From Hypomesus transpacificus (lineage: Eukaryota > Chordata > Actinopteri > Osmeriformes > Osmeridae), in the NCBI RefSeq assembly GCF_021917145.1, contig NC_061061.1, forward strand, positions 4,349,390-4,413,389: a DNA stretch of 64,000 bases. The letters run 5' to 3'. Positions 46,495 to 58,300 of this stretch are shown here, in pieces. The position numbers were made by a program, and so were the translations under genes. Within the stretch, counting starts at the first letter, position 1. Each line of letters opens with the position of its first letter. The notes below the pieces were generated by a model, which did not search any database, was not told where the DNA came from, and saw only the letters and a list, made by a program, of their open reading frames with translations.

Positions 46495-49393
46495 TTGTGC
46501 AAGGGGTTGGAAACAATGTTTCCACTATATTGAACACTGAAAAACACCAAAGTTTAAATTAAAAAAGAAAGTGTTGGTCCGGGATGCTTGTCTTTGGAGC
46601 GAATGATTCCCGACACCTGTTTAACAGAAGATCTGTTTCAGCGTTCCGCTTCTGGCTCCAGAGCATGTACATCGCTTTACACGTCACCTAACTCCGCCCA
46701 GTACACCCACTACGCTCCACCTACTAGACCTGGTGGGTGACTCGACCACACTTCATTGGTTTTGAAACGAAGAAGTAATCTCTATTTACTCAATTTGTGA
46801 TTATGGCGTGCTCCTTCATAGGAAAATAATAGGAAATAGAAACCTCCACATTTTAATTTCTTGTCGGTGGTAATTTGTTGTTGTTGGTAAAGTCATCTTC
46901 CTTTAGTCCACTGTGCTTCACGTATGCCTAAAGGTGATTCGTTTAATATTTGATATCTCATTTACGCTTACCGTGTTTATCCACACATTTGTGTGCAGTC
47001 ATCGTGCCCCATATCACACCTGTTGCATCACACATGGTCACACGGGGTCAATAGGAACAGCTGACTACCGATGTCACAACAGGAATGTCGCGATCGTGTT
47101 CTGGCTTTTGCAACAACTATCAGAATTCGGAACACCTCCAGAATAGACAAACACATCATACATTTGCGTTTACTGTTATATAGGGAAATAGAAAAGATCA
47201 CCCCACAGCCTACTTTAACAACAGACAGGGCAGCTCACAGTGACATATCTAACCAGCTGATCTATCGGGCTTTGTGTGATGAACAAACGCAACAGTGGCA
47301 GTGTTTGAGGCTGACGTCTGCAGCTTCTCTGTAGACCCAACACAGATGGGTCACTTCGTGTGCCATAAATCTCCCAGGGGAAGGCAGCATTCCCCTGGAC
47401 AAAGACCTGTGTCTATATCCAAGGCCCTAGTGAAAACAACTGTTGTGAAAACGTATGAAATCATGTTCAGAAAGATTGTTGGGAGTCAAGAGGTCCACAC
47501 AGGCTCTACATTGTAAACGTTCTGTATTTTAGAACATCTTTGTACCAATTAAAACAGTTTGTTGAGATACAATATAAATACAATTCTGTACATTATAATA
47601 CTGTAAAGACTATGTTCAAATACATTTCTATTTACAGCTCCTTGTGAGGGAGAGCAGCTTTGATGTCATCTTTAAAGTAAGGTCTTGGGTTTCTTTCATT
47701 TCCTTGAAAATACAGCACTTTAAAACAACAATATATCAGTTCCACAGCTCACCACATCTATTGCTTCCATAAAATATGATCATTCAGTTTACAAAAATCA
47801 CTTGTTACATCTCTTCCTGATATTGTCCATCATCCGTTAATCATCCCCTCCCAGTAAAAAAAAAAAAAGTCAATTTATTGGCATTACTAAGTACCTTTAC
47901 AAATACTTGAAATGTTACTTGTTAAGTCAAATAAGAATAAAAAACGATGTCCAAAAAAACATATAAAAAAAAGAAAAATAAATACTGAAGGCGTTACCAA
48001 GAGCTATTCAATCAAAGAGGGTTGGGTGGCCATTTGAAATGCCTCAAGGGCATCGCGTCATACACAGGCTTCAGATCCACACACATGATTCTAGTCAGCA
48101 CATCCTGGGTGAGGATATAGGAAAAGCAGTCTGTCATGGCTATTCCTGCCCGTCTTCACAGAGACAGGGCAGTAAGGCATCAGGGAGGCCGCCAGGTCTT
48201 AGTCAAAAGCCTAGCCTGCTTCATACTGATCATAGTGTTGATAGACCTCAGGTCCCTTTGGGAATTTCCCTCAGTGTTCTGCCCTTCCAGACGCACCAAG
48301 CAGCAGGGTCACAGAGGAGCAGACACGGGTTACGCTTCGCTTGTCCCACACGGAAGACTACATGATGAACTCCCAGGGAGGTCTACTCCAGTGCAAGCAA
48401 TCAGACAGCGATAGTCCCAGCTTCAGTAGGGGCTAACTGGTCATTCCACAGTGTTTACAGTACTCCAACAAAACTCATTTAACGATAACCGACAGCTGAG
48501 CTGACTGCAGTCATAGCTTCAAAGCAGTTGCGATTTGCAGGTGGCCCAATGTTCAAAAGGGCTTGTGGCGTTAGTCACGTGGCAATGCGCATAAACTAAA
48601 CACATACAGTATATATGTACACACAAATACACACAAGCAAAATATGAGTTATATTCAGCAGATATGAAACCCTAGTTCTTTGGTTACCCCTGACATATCA
48701 TCATGACTTCAATAACAAACTGTCATTTGTTAGTGTATCAACAGTAGTACATTCTTCATCAAAATATCCCAGATGATATCCCACTTTGACCCAATAGGGA
48801 GGATATGCATGGTGTTTGACATAAATATCACACAATGAACAGATTTGATTATACAAATGGAAGAAAGAGTGTCGATAAAGGTACTCATCTGGGGACTCAG
48901 TCAAAGGTTTACCTTTCTATCAAAAATAAAATAAAACAAATAAAAGCATGTGCATGTGTGCATAGTGAACGTTCCGTGAACCATGATAGATAAACGTTAA
49001 AATACACTGGTCAGCCACTCTGAAGAGAAACAGTAATTTACACAAAAATAACAGACTATGGTTTGAGGGGGAAAGGGATGAATTATGAGGGAGAAAGAGT
49101 GAGAGAGATATCAGCGGGATCTCTGTGGCACCTGCCCCCTTTCTTGGAGGGTGGTAGTCCAGGACCCAAGCCCTTATCCTGGAAAAAGGAAGTCCAGGAT
49201 TTTGGCCCTTATCCTGGGGGGTAGTGGCCCAATACGCTGGCCTGTATCCTGGGGGTGGCAGCCCAGGACTCGGGCCTGTATTACGGGGGGTGGCAGCCCA
49301 GGACCCTGGCCCCTATCCTGGAGGGTGGTAGTCCAGGACCCTGGCCCCTATCCTGGGGATGGTCGTCCAGATGGAGCAGTGTCTTCCAGGGTC
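46495..49393 (-). other. rbm24 promoter side and 3' untranslated region of KIF13
   Basis: 46495-47500 should include the rbm24 promoter and leader; no TATA box is obvious. From about 47.6 kb to 49393 the sequence is downstream of the KIF13 stop codon and is probably its 3' untranslated region, with an AATAAA-type signal on the minus strand near 47874. A short coding-like stretch at 47636-47715 was considered and set aside. Confidence 0.45.
49149..49375. repeat. Imperfect 34-35 bp tandem repeat beside the KIF13 stop codon
   Basis: About six copies of a unit containing 'gtggtagtccaggaccc' and 'ggcccctatcctgg' are seen, each slightly different. It lies just downstream of the KIF13 stop codon, hence probably in the 3' untranslated region. 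Confidence 0.8.
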
Positions 49394-52300
49394 CTAGAGG
49401 ACCAATGTCTGAGGTTCTGAGTCCATACAGGGGGGACCTCTGGTGAGGCGAGAGGGCTTCACAAACACCCCGCGGCTTGGAGCACAGCGGAAGTACACCC
49501 TCCCTTGGACGGTTCCATTGTGCTTTCCTGAAAGGAGAGAGGATGGGTAAGCACAGACCTATTCACACACATGAACACACACCCTAAAACAACCACACAC
49601 GTACCAATACACAATGGTAATTACTGTTTGGGTTTTCTCCCTCACTCACCCACTGCCAGGTCCAGCTCCACTCCCACCCAGATCCCCTTGGCAAACTCCA
49701 CTCCCCCCACGTAGTGCACTGTGCCGCTCCTCTTTCCTACCCACACCTGCTCCCCGGGGGCCATCCAGTCAGGCAGCTGGGCTGCGGGCGTGCTCTCGTC
49801 CCCGCTGGAGTCCCCCGAGGGCTCAGCACTGCTGGGGTTGGGGCTGGGGCAGGGGCTGCCGTGGGGAAGGTCTCCCTGGGCTGGCTCCTGGATGGGGGGT
49901 TGTCCTCCTCCTCGCTGGACTTGGGGGGGGACTGGGACTGGGGCAGGGACTGGGGTGAGGGCTGGGGCTAAGGCAGGCCCTGAGGCTGGGGCTGAGGCAG
50001 GGGATAAGACTGAGGCAGGGGATAATACTGGGGCAGGGGCTAGAACTGGGGCTGAGGCAGGGGCTCGGGCAGGGGAGGAGGCTGGGGATAAGCCTGGGAC
50101 TGGCCCTAGACATGACCCTGAGTCTGGGTCTGGGGATAAGACCAGGGATGGAGCGGAGGACAGGACAGGGGCTGGACAGGACACGGTTAAAATCCCAGAC
50201 TCTTTACCATTGTGATGATTGCAGTTAGAGGCTTGGGTGTGTCCCGGATGAGGTGTGTGAATGATGGCCGAGGCATGCTGCTTGGTCGCTTGTTGGGGCT
50301 CATGCCCTCTCCTCGGCTGGTCAGAGGGCAGGCGTGAGTCCTCCTGCTGCCACTCCTGCTGCCAGTGTCCAAGATCGCCATCTCCAATGCCGTCGTCGGC
50401 CCCTAAAAAGTCTGTGAACTCCTGGCTGACGCTGAGGGCACACCTGCTGGGCTGGGGGGAGGCCTGCTTCCCTAGCCTAGCAGGAACACTGATGGAGGAG
50501 CTGGCCAGCAACTGCACGGGGGTGTGGGTCTCACCCCTTGCCGAGGCACTTTGGGTAAGGGTGCCGCCTCGCCCCGGGGGGCAGGAGGGGGGATCCTGGG
50601 GGTCCCGGTCAGGTTCTCTGGCTGTGGAGCTGAGCTGGTCGGAGCTGTCGCTGGTACTGAAGGGCATGTCGGACAGCGTGGCGTTGGAGGCGCTGTGGGA
50701 GAAGTAGCCACTGGTGCAGCTGCTGGCCGTGGGGCTGCGGGTGACCTCTCTGTCCCCTCCTCCCCCACTTCCACCACCTCCTCCTCCTCCTCCCAAGCCC
50801 CGGCCTCCCCTCAGCTCTGAACGTGCACACAACGCCCCCTCCTGGCTATCCAAGGTGGCGTTGTACACGTCAAAGTTGGCAAAGTCCTCTGGGATGTAAG
50901 GCTGGTAGCGGTGGAAGTCCTGAGAGCCCAGGCCCAGACTCATGGCCATGTCTGTCTCCTCCTCCTCCGAGTCCTGACCAGAAGGACAGGGGCGGACACA
51001 ACACAGAACCCACCGAGGACAAGGTCAAACTTCCCCTTTCTGCGGTGGAGCTTACAACTTCTCTCATAGACCATGAGGGTAGACTGATGACAATGGATGT
51101 TTCGATGGGTGTTGAGATGAATGTTGGGCAGAAGGCAGGTAAACATGCTCTAATGACATAATGCACGTGTGTGTGCGCGCGCGTGTGTGTTATTCGCAGA
51201 GGGGCCTCCGGTGTTTTTTTGGGGTGGGTTTTCTGCCAGAACAGTGTGTCAGTGTGTGTGGCTAAGTGTGCGTGTGACACTTACAGCCGTGTGTGGCAGT
51301 GTGTGGCTGAGCGGTCGGCTGATGGAGGTGGGGGTGGGGGTGGAGGTGGAGGGGGTGCGGTGGCCCTCGCTGCCCGCCCGGGGCCGGGGCCATGGGCAGG
51401 GAGGGGGGAGCAGCGTGGGGCTGTCCACACATGAGCGCATGCTCTGCAAGGTCAGAACAACAGCACACACTTCACACAAACAGGCATGCATGGAGCAAGG
51501 CAGTTACCAAGCTAACAGTCCAGTGCATTCAAGTGTTTACAGTTAGTTTATGGCAGATGGCACACAGACATGCAGACGATGTTGAATGGAACACACACAC
51601 TTTGGTTAATTTACATTGTAAGTATAGCCACAGTTAACCCAGGCTTTGTGAGGATGAAAACAATAACAAGTTAAGTGTAATAGTCTACATTGGAACGAAG
51701 CCTTAGACACACAACATTAATGTAAATTGGCTGGGTGCACCATTTGGTTGACTGTAGCTATTCCGGGTGAAGTCATGCTCCTTAACAATGAAGGATGCCT
51801 GTCTGGTGGAGCACGGCCAGGTGTCAGAAAACATGAGCTTCCCGTTCATACAGTAGCTAAGGCATTATAACCCTCACACAGATTTAGTACTATTAGAAAC
51901 CTGTCACAAATGTTGGCTCATGAGAAGACATTGTCATATTAATAGATGAATTGTTATTTTCAGAGAAATACTGCAACGTGAAAAGAGTGCCGATTGTTTG
52001 AAGACAATGCACGTACAAAGTGCTATCAAATCGCAGAAGAAGAAAAGACTGAGATGGAAAAAGACAAAATGGACAAATGTGAGGAGGGGGGGACAGTTCT
52101 CTGTCCGCGGCTAGTAGGGTGACCTCACCTCCATGCCCAGCAGTGGGCGTGCTTCCAGGGCTTTCCTGGCCTTGTTCTCCTCTCTGACTGGCAGCAGGGA
52201 CTTGAGGAACTTGGGAGGCTGGGGAGAGAGCACCTTGAACGGGCTGGAGTTAAAGAAGGTAGGGCTCTCTGGAACCAAACCTGGGTAGAGATCCAGAAAA

Positions 52301-55300
52301 AAAGACCTAGATGAGGGGAAGTTCATCTTGAGAAAGACCAAACAAAATGTGATGGTTGTGTCTGTCTGGGATGGTGGTGTATGTCTGGGATGATTGTGTC
52401 TCTCTGGGATGATTGTGTCTGTCTGGGATGATTGTGTCTGTCTGGGATAGTGGTGTGTCTCTGGGATGGTGGTGTCTGTCTGAGGTGGTGGTCTCTGTCT
52501 GGGATTATTGTGTCTGTCTGGGATGGTGGTGTCCGTCTGAGATGGTGGTGTCTGTTTGGGATGGTGGTGTCTGTCTGAGATGGTGGTGTCTGTCTGGGAT
52601 GGTGGTGTCTGTCTGAGATGATGGTGTCTGCCTGGGATTATTGTGTCTGTCTGGGATGGTGGTGTCTTTCTGGGATGGTGGTGGCTTTCTGGGATGGTGG
52701 TGTCTGTCTGAGATGGTGGTGTCTGTCTGGGATTATTGTGTCTGTCTGAGATGGTGGTGTCTGTCTGGGATGGTGGTGTCTGTTTGGGATGGTGGTGTCC
52801 GTCTGGGATGGTGGTGTCTGTCTGGGATGGTGGTGTCTGCCTGAGATGGTGGTGTCTGTCTGGGATGGTGGTGTCTGTCTGGGATGGTGGTGTCTGTTTG
52901 GGATGGTGGTGTCCGTCTGAGATGGTGGTGTCTGTCTGGGATGGTGGTGTCTGTCTGGGATGGTGGTGTCTGTTTGGGATGGTGGTGTCGGTCTGGGATA
53001 GTGGTGTCTGTTTGGGATGGTGGTGTCTGTCTGGGATGGTGGTGTCTGTTTGGGATGGTGGTGTCGGTCTGGGATAGTGGTGTCTGCCTGAGATGGTGGT
53101 GTCTGTCTGGGATTGTGGTGTCTGTCTGGGATGATTGTGTCTGTCTGGGATGGTAGTGTCTGTCTGGGATGATTGTGTCTGTCTGGGATGGTGGTGTCAG
53201 GGATGACGGTGTCTGGGTGGGATGATGGTGTCTGTCAGGAGGTTACCCTGGTTATCCTTGTTTTTGAGGGGCGTTCCACACATGAAGCCTTCGTGGGTAC
53301 TGCAGTCAGAGACGTCTAGATGACTGTCACAGTGACCCTGCAAAGGAAAACACAGTCAGGTGTCATCTGCTGTATATCTACAGCCCTTAAAAAATAAAGA
53401 GAAAAAGGATATATCTCCAGTATATACCTATATCTAAGTGAGCAGTCATCTATTTGCTTCTCTAGGTTGTTTTTAGAGAGTGACGAGCCAGGATCATACA
53501 TCAAGCTGATGAGCAAGGTTCACATCTCTTTGCCTATTGGCCGTTTCCTTACCTTGCAGTCGTCATCGTCGCACCCGGTCAGGTCCGCCTTGCTGCAGGA
53601 GGACTGGAGGACACAGACAAAGGAAGAAGGTCACCCTCGACTGACACAGGCTGGGGTTTCTTACGTTTCCTGTAATTGAGTTGGAGGCTTATTGGCTGAG
53701 GGTGGGGTGGGTGAGTGTCTCTTACATGGCCCACGTTGGGGGTGCTGATGCTCCGTCTCAGGTGTCTGCCTTTGACAGAGAGAGCCTCCTTCACTGTCAC
53801 CGCCTGCCCACATACAAACACTTATCAGAGGCTGTGTTTGGGTCCAGAGGTTTTGTGTGTGTTTATGTCTTTGTGTGTGTATGTGTAATAAGATTTTATT
53901 TATACAGCCCATTTCATCCCCAAATTGCAGCTCAAGGTGCTTTACATAAAATCAATAAAAACAATAATACAAGTGATAAAAGTAATACAAAATGTAACTC
54001 AACAAAAACACATAAGCCGTAGTCTTTGCGTTATCTCGAGACACAAACTTTGTATGTATGTATGAGTATATTTGTGGGTGGTGTATGTTGTCGTACGTGT
54101 GTGTTCATATGTGTATGTGCACAGCATGAGTATATGTGTATACATGTGTACGTGTGCATCATGTGTATGATTGACAGTATGTGTTTGCGTCGCGTGTGTT
54201 CCATCGACCCTACCTGACGCAGCCTCTCCAAGCTGAGGATGTTCTCCACCTCCAGAACCCCTCTGGTGTACTTCTCTATGTAGGTCTCTCCGTCGTGGCT
54301 CTCCTCACTCTCCCCGCGGGCCGCCATCAGGGCCAGAGTCTCTCTCTCTTCTGGCTCCTCCGAGGCCTGGCCGACCAACACACACAGGTGGACAGGACCG
54401 TAAAACAGGACATTGAGTGTAAATCGATCATTGAGACGATTTAGAAAAAGTAGGGTAGAGAATTCAAAGGCCTTCATGCAAGAGCCAGGTGGAGTCAGAT
54501 AGCTGAGCGGTTAGGGAATCTGGCTGGTAATCAGAAGGTTGCCGGATCGATTCCCGGCTGTGCCAATGACGTTGTGTCCTTGGGAAAAGCACTTCACCCT
54601 ACTTGCCTCGGGGGAATGTCCCTGTACGTACTGTAAGTCGCTCTGGATAAGAGCTTCTGCTAAATGACTTAATATAATGTAAATGTAATGTAAATGACCA
54701 CACTGGTACCTTTGGTACGTTGGACACAATCTCATAGGTGACTCCACAGGAGTAAAGAGTGTTCTTCAGGGACATTCGCCTCTTCAGACTTTGAGTGAAG
54801 CTCTACAGGAGAAACACATTTGGTCAAAAACGAAACGGCACAAACTCCATGACAAAAAGTGAAATAATTGGTGGTTAGGAGCAACCCTGACAGGGACTCC
54901 AGAGGTTGTGGTGGTAGGTAGGCACCTGTTTGTTGTAGATGTTGACGGCGATCCTCTTGCGGACCACCAGCTCCATGGAGGCGGGGTGGCTGAGCTGCAC
55001 CGTGGCTTTGATGATCAGGTAAATGCGCTCGTTGGGCGAGGTCACCCGGTTGAGGTGCACCGAGTCGTGGATGGACGAGTCCCACGAGCACAGCGCTGAC
55101 ACCTGTTGGAGGAAAGGGATGTAGGTCATAGGTCAACCGGATCATGCTGGTACCGGGTGACCACAGAGAAAGCTCTCTGCTCGATCAAATCGAATCAAAT
55201 GTATTTGTATAGCCCCTTTGACAAGCACAGGGGGCTTCACATACGCCCATAAAACTGCACCTAAACCAACCTGATAATTTCCTGTTTTTTTATGTTAATC

Positions 55301-58300
55301 CAAGTGCCCATGCACTACTATGTAGATAAGCATAATTTCATTGGAGAATATTCTCAGAAAACACTTTCAAAACTAAATATGTATCTGGGTCTGGATCTGA
55401 AAGACCATCTTTATTGAAGGAATGTCAAGTTTTTGCAAGTTCTTCTTTCGGCCAGAGGGGGGCAGCGGAGGCCCGAGTCTTACCTCATCTTCGCAGTGTT
55501 TGATGATGGGCAGGTAGAAGAACTGGCTGCCGTGCTCCTTGGGCAGGATGGAGTTGACCCCGGCAGCGTGGGGCCCTGTCAACTGCTCATTCACTGTCAG
55601 GTTGTCCGCTGGGGACACAGACAGACATTTCGACAGTCAAACTTTATAATACCAAGGAGGGAGGACGTCACCACCACATCCTTAAGGATGTCGATGGCTG
55701 GGTTGTGTGGATGCTGGCTCATGGCTGTGTGTGTGTGAAGAACCTCACCATTCAAGTCCAGGAACAGGACAGGGATATGAGCCTCCATGCCAGCAGGGGG
55801 TGTCCTAAAACAGAAAACAAAGATGTAATGTGTGTGTGTCTATGAATATGTGTGCGTATATGTATATATGTGTGTCAGCATCTGTTTATGTGTCCGTGTA
55901 TGCATGCGTGCGTGTGTGTGTGTGTGTGCATATCTGTAAGTGTCTGTGTGTGTATATATATGTGTGTGTGTGCGCATCTGTGTGTATGCATGCATGTGTG
56001 TATGTAAGCATGTGTGTGCGTGTGTGTGGAGCTCACCAGTGTGCGGGGGCCCCAGGTATGCCGCTGCCAGGAGCAGGCACCAGCACAGCGTTCCTCTCCT
56101 CCGTCAGCCCCACCCACTGCTCCACCAGCCGCGCCTCGCGCTCCACGTCCTCCTCCGACTTCTCTGGAGGGGGGGAGGGAACGGGGGAGAGAGGGTGAGG
56201 AAAGGAGTGCGGGGAAGACAGAGTGTGAGACAAGGAGAGAAAGAGATGGTAGAGGAGAGAGTGATTCAGAGACGGAATTAGAGCGAAAGAGGAAAGGGTG
56301 GTGAGGGGGTGAAAATTGGATGGGGGCAGAGGGAAAAATAGAGAGAGAGAAAAAGAGAGAGAGAGAGTAGAGGAGACAGATCCAGGGCCAGAAATAAAAA
56401 GAGAGAGGGACAAGAACAGGTGAGAAAAGGCAAAGGAGAGGCGGAGTGAGAGACAGGACAACCAGATTGTCCTCCACAGCTCACCATGTTTGTGGATGAT
56501 CTTCTTGATCTGCTCGTCCAGATACTCCCTGCGCTTGATGAGGGCCTCCGACCAGCGCTCCCGCACGCAGTTCAGGTCCTCCTCCTGCAGTCAGTGAAAC
56601 CAGAGTCAGGAAAGAGACCAGCCTCAGGAGAGACCAGCCCCAGGAGACACCATCCCCAGGAGAGACCGACCTCTGAAGAGACCAGTCTCAGGAGAGACTA
56701 GCCCCAAGAGAGACCAGCCTCTAAAGAGGCCAGCCCCAAGAGTGACCAAGCAGCAGGAGAGACCAAGCATCAGGAGAGACCAGCCTCAAAAGAGACCAGC
56801 ATCAGGGGAGACCAGTCAGGGAACTCACAAGGTCAGTAGGAAACAGAGGAACTTCACCACAATCAACTGAGTCTCCCCTACTCTGAGGGGGCTAACCTGC
56901 TGCTGACACATCTTTACATGGTCAAACAGCTGGCTCCTGGAGTTAGTGCTGACATGGGCTTACTGGAAGTCACCGAGTCAATGTTAATCCTGGAGAAAGT
57001 CCCATATCTGAAAGCCTTCCTGAATTACAGCATCTGAGCCCTTATTGTTTTAGGTTGGGAAAAAGATTAGGTCGAAATTACAGAAGTTCCTCACCACCCA
57101 CGAGCATATACACACACTCCCCCACCCTATCCCAAACCACACACACAAACGTGCACATTTAACAGTCTCTGTGGATCCTACCTGAATGGCAGGACCGCCT
57201 CAGAAAAAAAGAAACAAACCAATAAACAATCCTAATATGCACTGCACCCCTTAACCCCCCCCCCTCCCCCCCCCCCCATGCAAAATCATTCATGCAGCCA
57301 TGCGTAAGTTGGTCAGGTGACTTGGGTGAGACAAACAGCATTGTTCCTGCAGCTTTTCAGTAGCGGGAAGCAGACAGTGGTCAGTTAGTTTGTGTAACCT
57401 GAAAGGGGAAGGGGGGCGGAGACAGAACCCCAGACAGAATACTGATTGGTGGCCCAGGAATGGCTCTTCTTGTATCTCTTTAGGGAGCTGCTTCAAGATT
57501 CTTTAGGGTTTGAAGATTTTTGACACAGTGTTGTGCTAAATTCAGGGAAGGTTCCCCCGTCTGGAAGGAACACAATAACCCAGGTCATCTTTAGTGAGGT
57601 GGTGGGCATGCCCCTGCCTCTCTCCTCCCCCCCCCCCCCCCCCTGCTCCCAGTGTCTGCAAGCGCGTGATCAGCAGCTGGGTGTCGGTCATGCTTCTGAA
57701 GCAGTAGGATGAGAGGGGTACCTGATAACTATCCATATCGTCATCCTCCTCTCTCTGGCAGGAGAGAATAAAAGCACACGCTTAGTCAGACACCGAACAC
57801 CTCTCCACTAGCCTCAGCTACAGGGCCACATTCAGAGACACTGGAACACATGACTGTTACAGCCACAGGGAGTAGAAATAGGGATGCAACAACAGTAGAT
57901 GGTGATAGGTTCACCCGAACCAGGATGTACACTAGAGAACACGTCAGAAACGGTTCCCAGTAATCATGTTATGCTCGGGTGTAATCACTTTCAAATGGAT
58001 CGCTCATGTTTCTGTTTCTCCGCAAACTATTCTGGCTCAGAACCTATATTCATAGAATCATAATCTGTCTTTTCTTAAGCCTTACATTTATGTTTATACA
58101 AAAAAAATAAAGCTGTAAGGACCCCTGAAACGCAAAATGATTTACTCTAAGTCCTGACACTTTTATCGTTCATTTCCAGGGTATACCGTGTAGACACATA
58201 TAAAGTGCATTTCTAGGGTATACTAGATGTGTTAGATCACTAGCGCGGCTTCCTGAGTGAGCCACAGCAACACAGAGGGTACATGCTGGGGAGCTACCGT

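Noticed and set aside
47636-47715. Short coding-like stretch on the minus strand ending PYFKDDIKAALPHKEL and a stop
   Set aside because: It lies in the probable KIF13 3' untranslated region, has no clear partner exon, and is short enough to be chance. A transcript map would decide.
48701-48904. 67-codon minus-strand frame (TESPDEYLYRHSFFHLYNQ)
   Set aside because: No family resemblance and located downstream of the KIF13 stop codon; treated as untranslated sequence.
49614-50820. Large plus-strand open frames opposite the KIF13 terminal exon
   Set aside because: GC-rich antisense of a Pro/Ser/Ala-rich exon; the minus-strand reading has the CAP-Gly domain and correct splice phase.
52413-53156. 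Several plus-strand open frames rich in Trp, Gly and Val (e.g. WDGGVCLGWWCLSGMVV)
   Set aside because: They come from the 19-bp minisatellite, whose unit lacks stop codons in all frames; the array lies inside a KIF13 intron on the other strand.
56033-56566. 177-codon minus-strand frame joining two KIF13 exons
   Set aside because: The ends are real exons (56584-56485 and 56161-56037), but the middle is a Leu/Ser/Phe-rich reading of an AG-rich intron with good splice sites on both sides.
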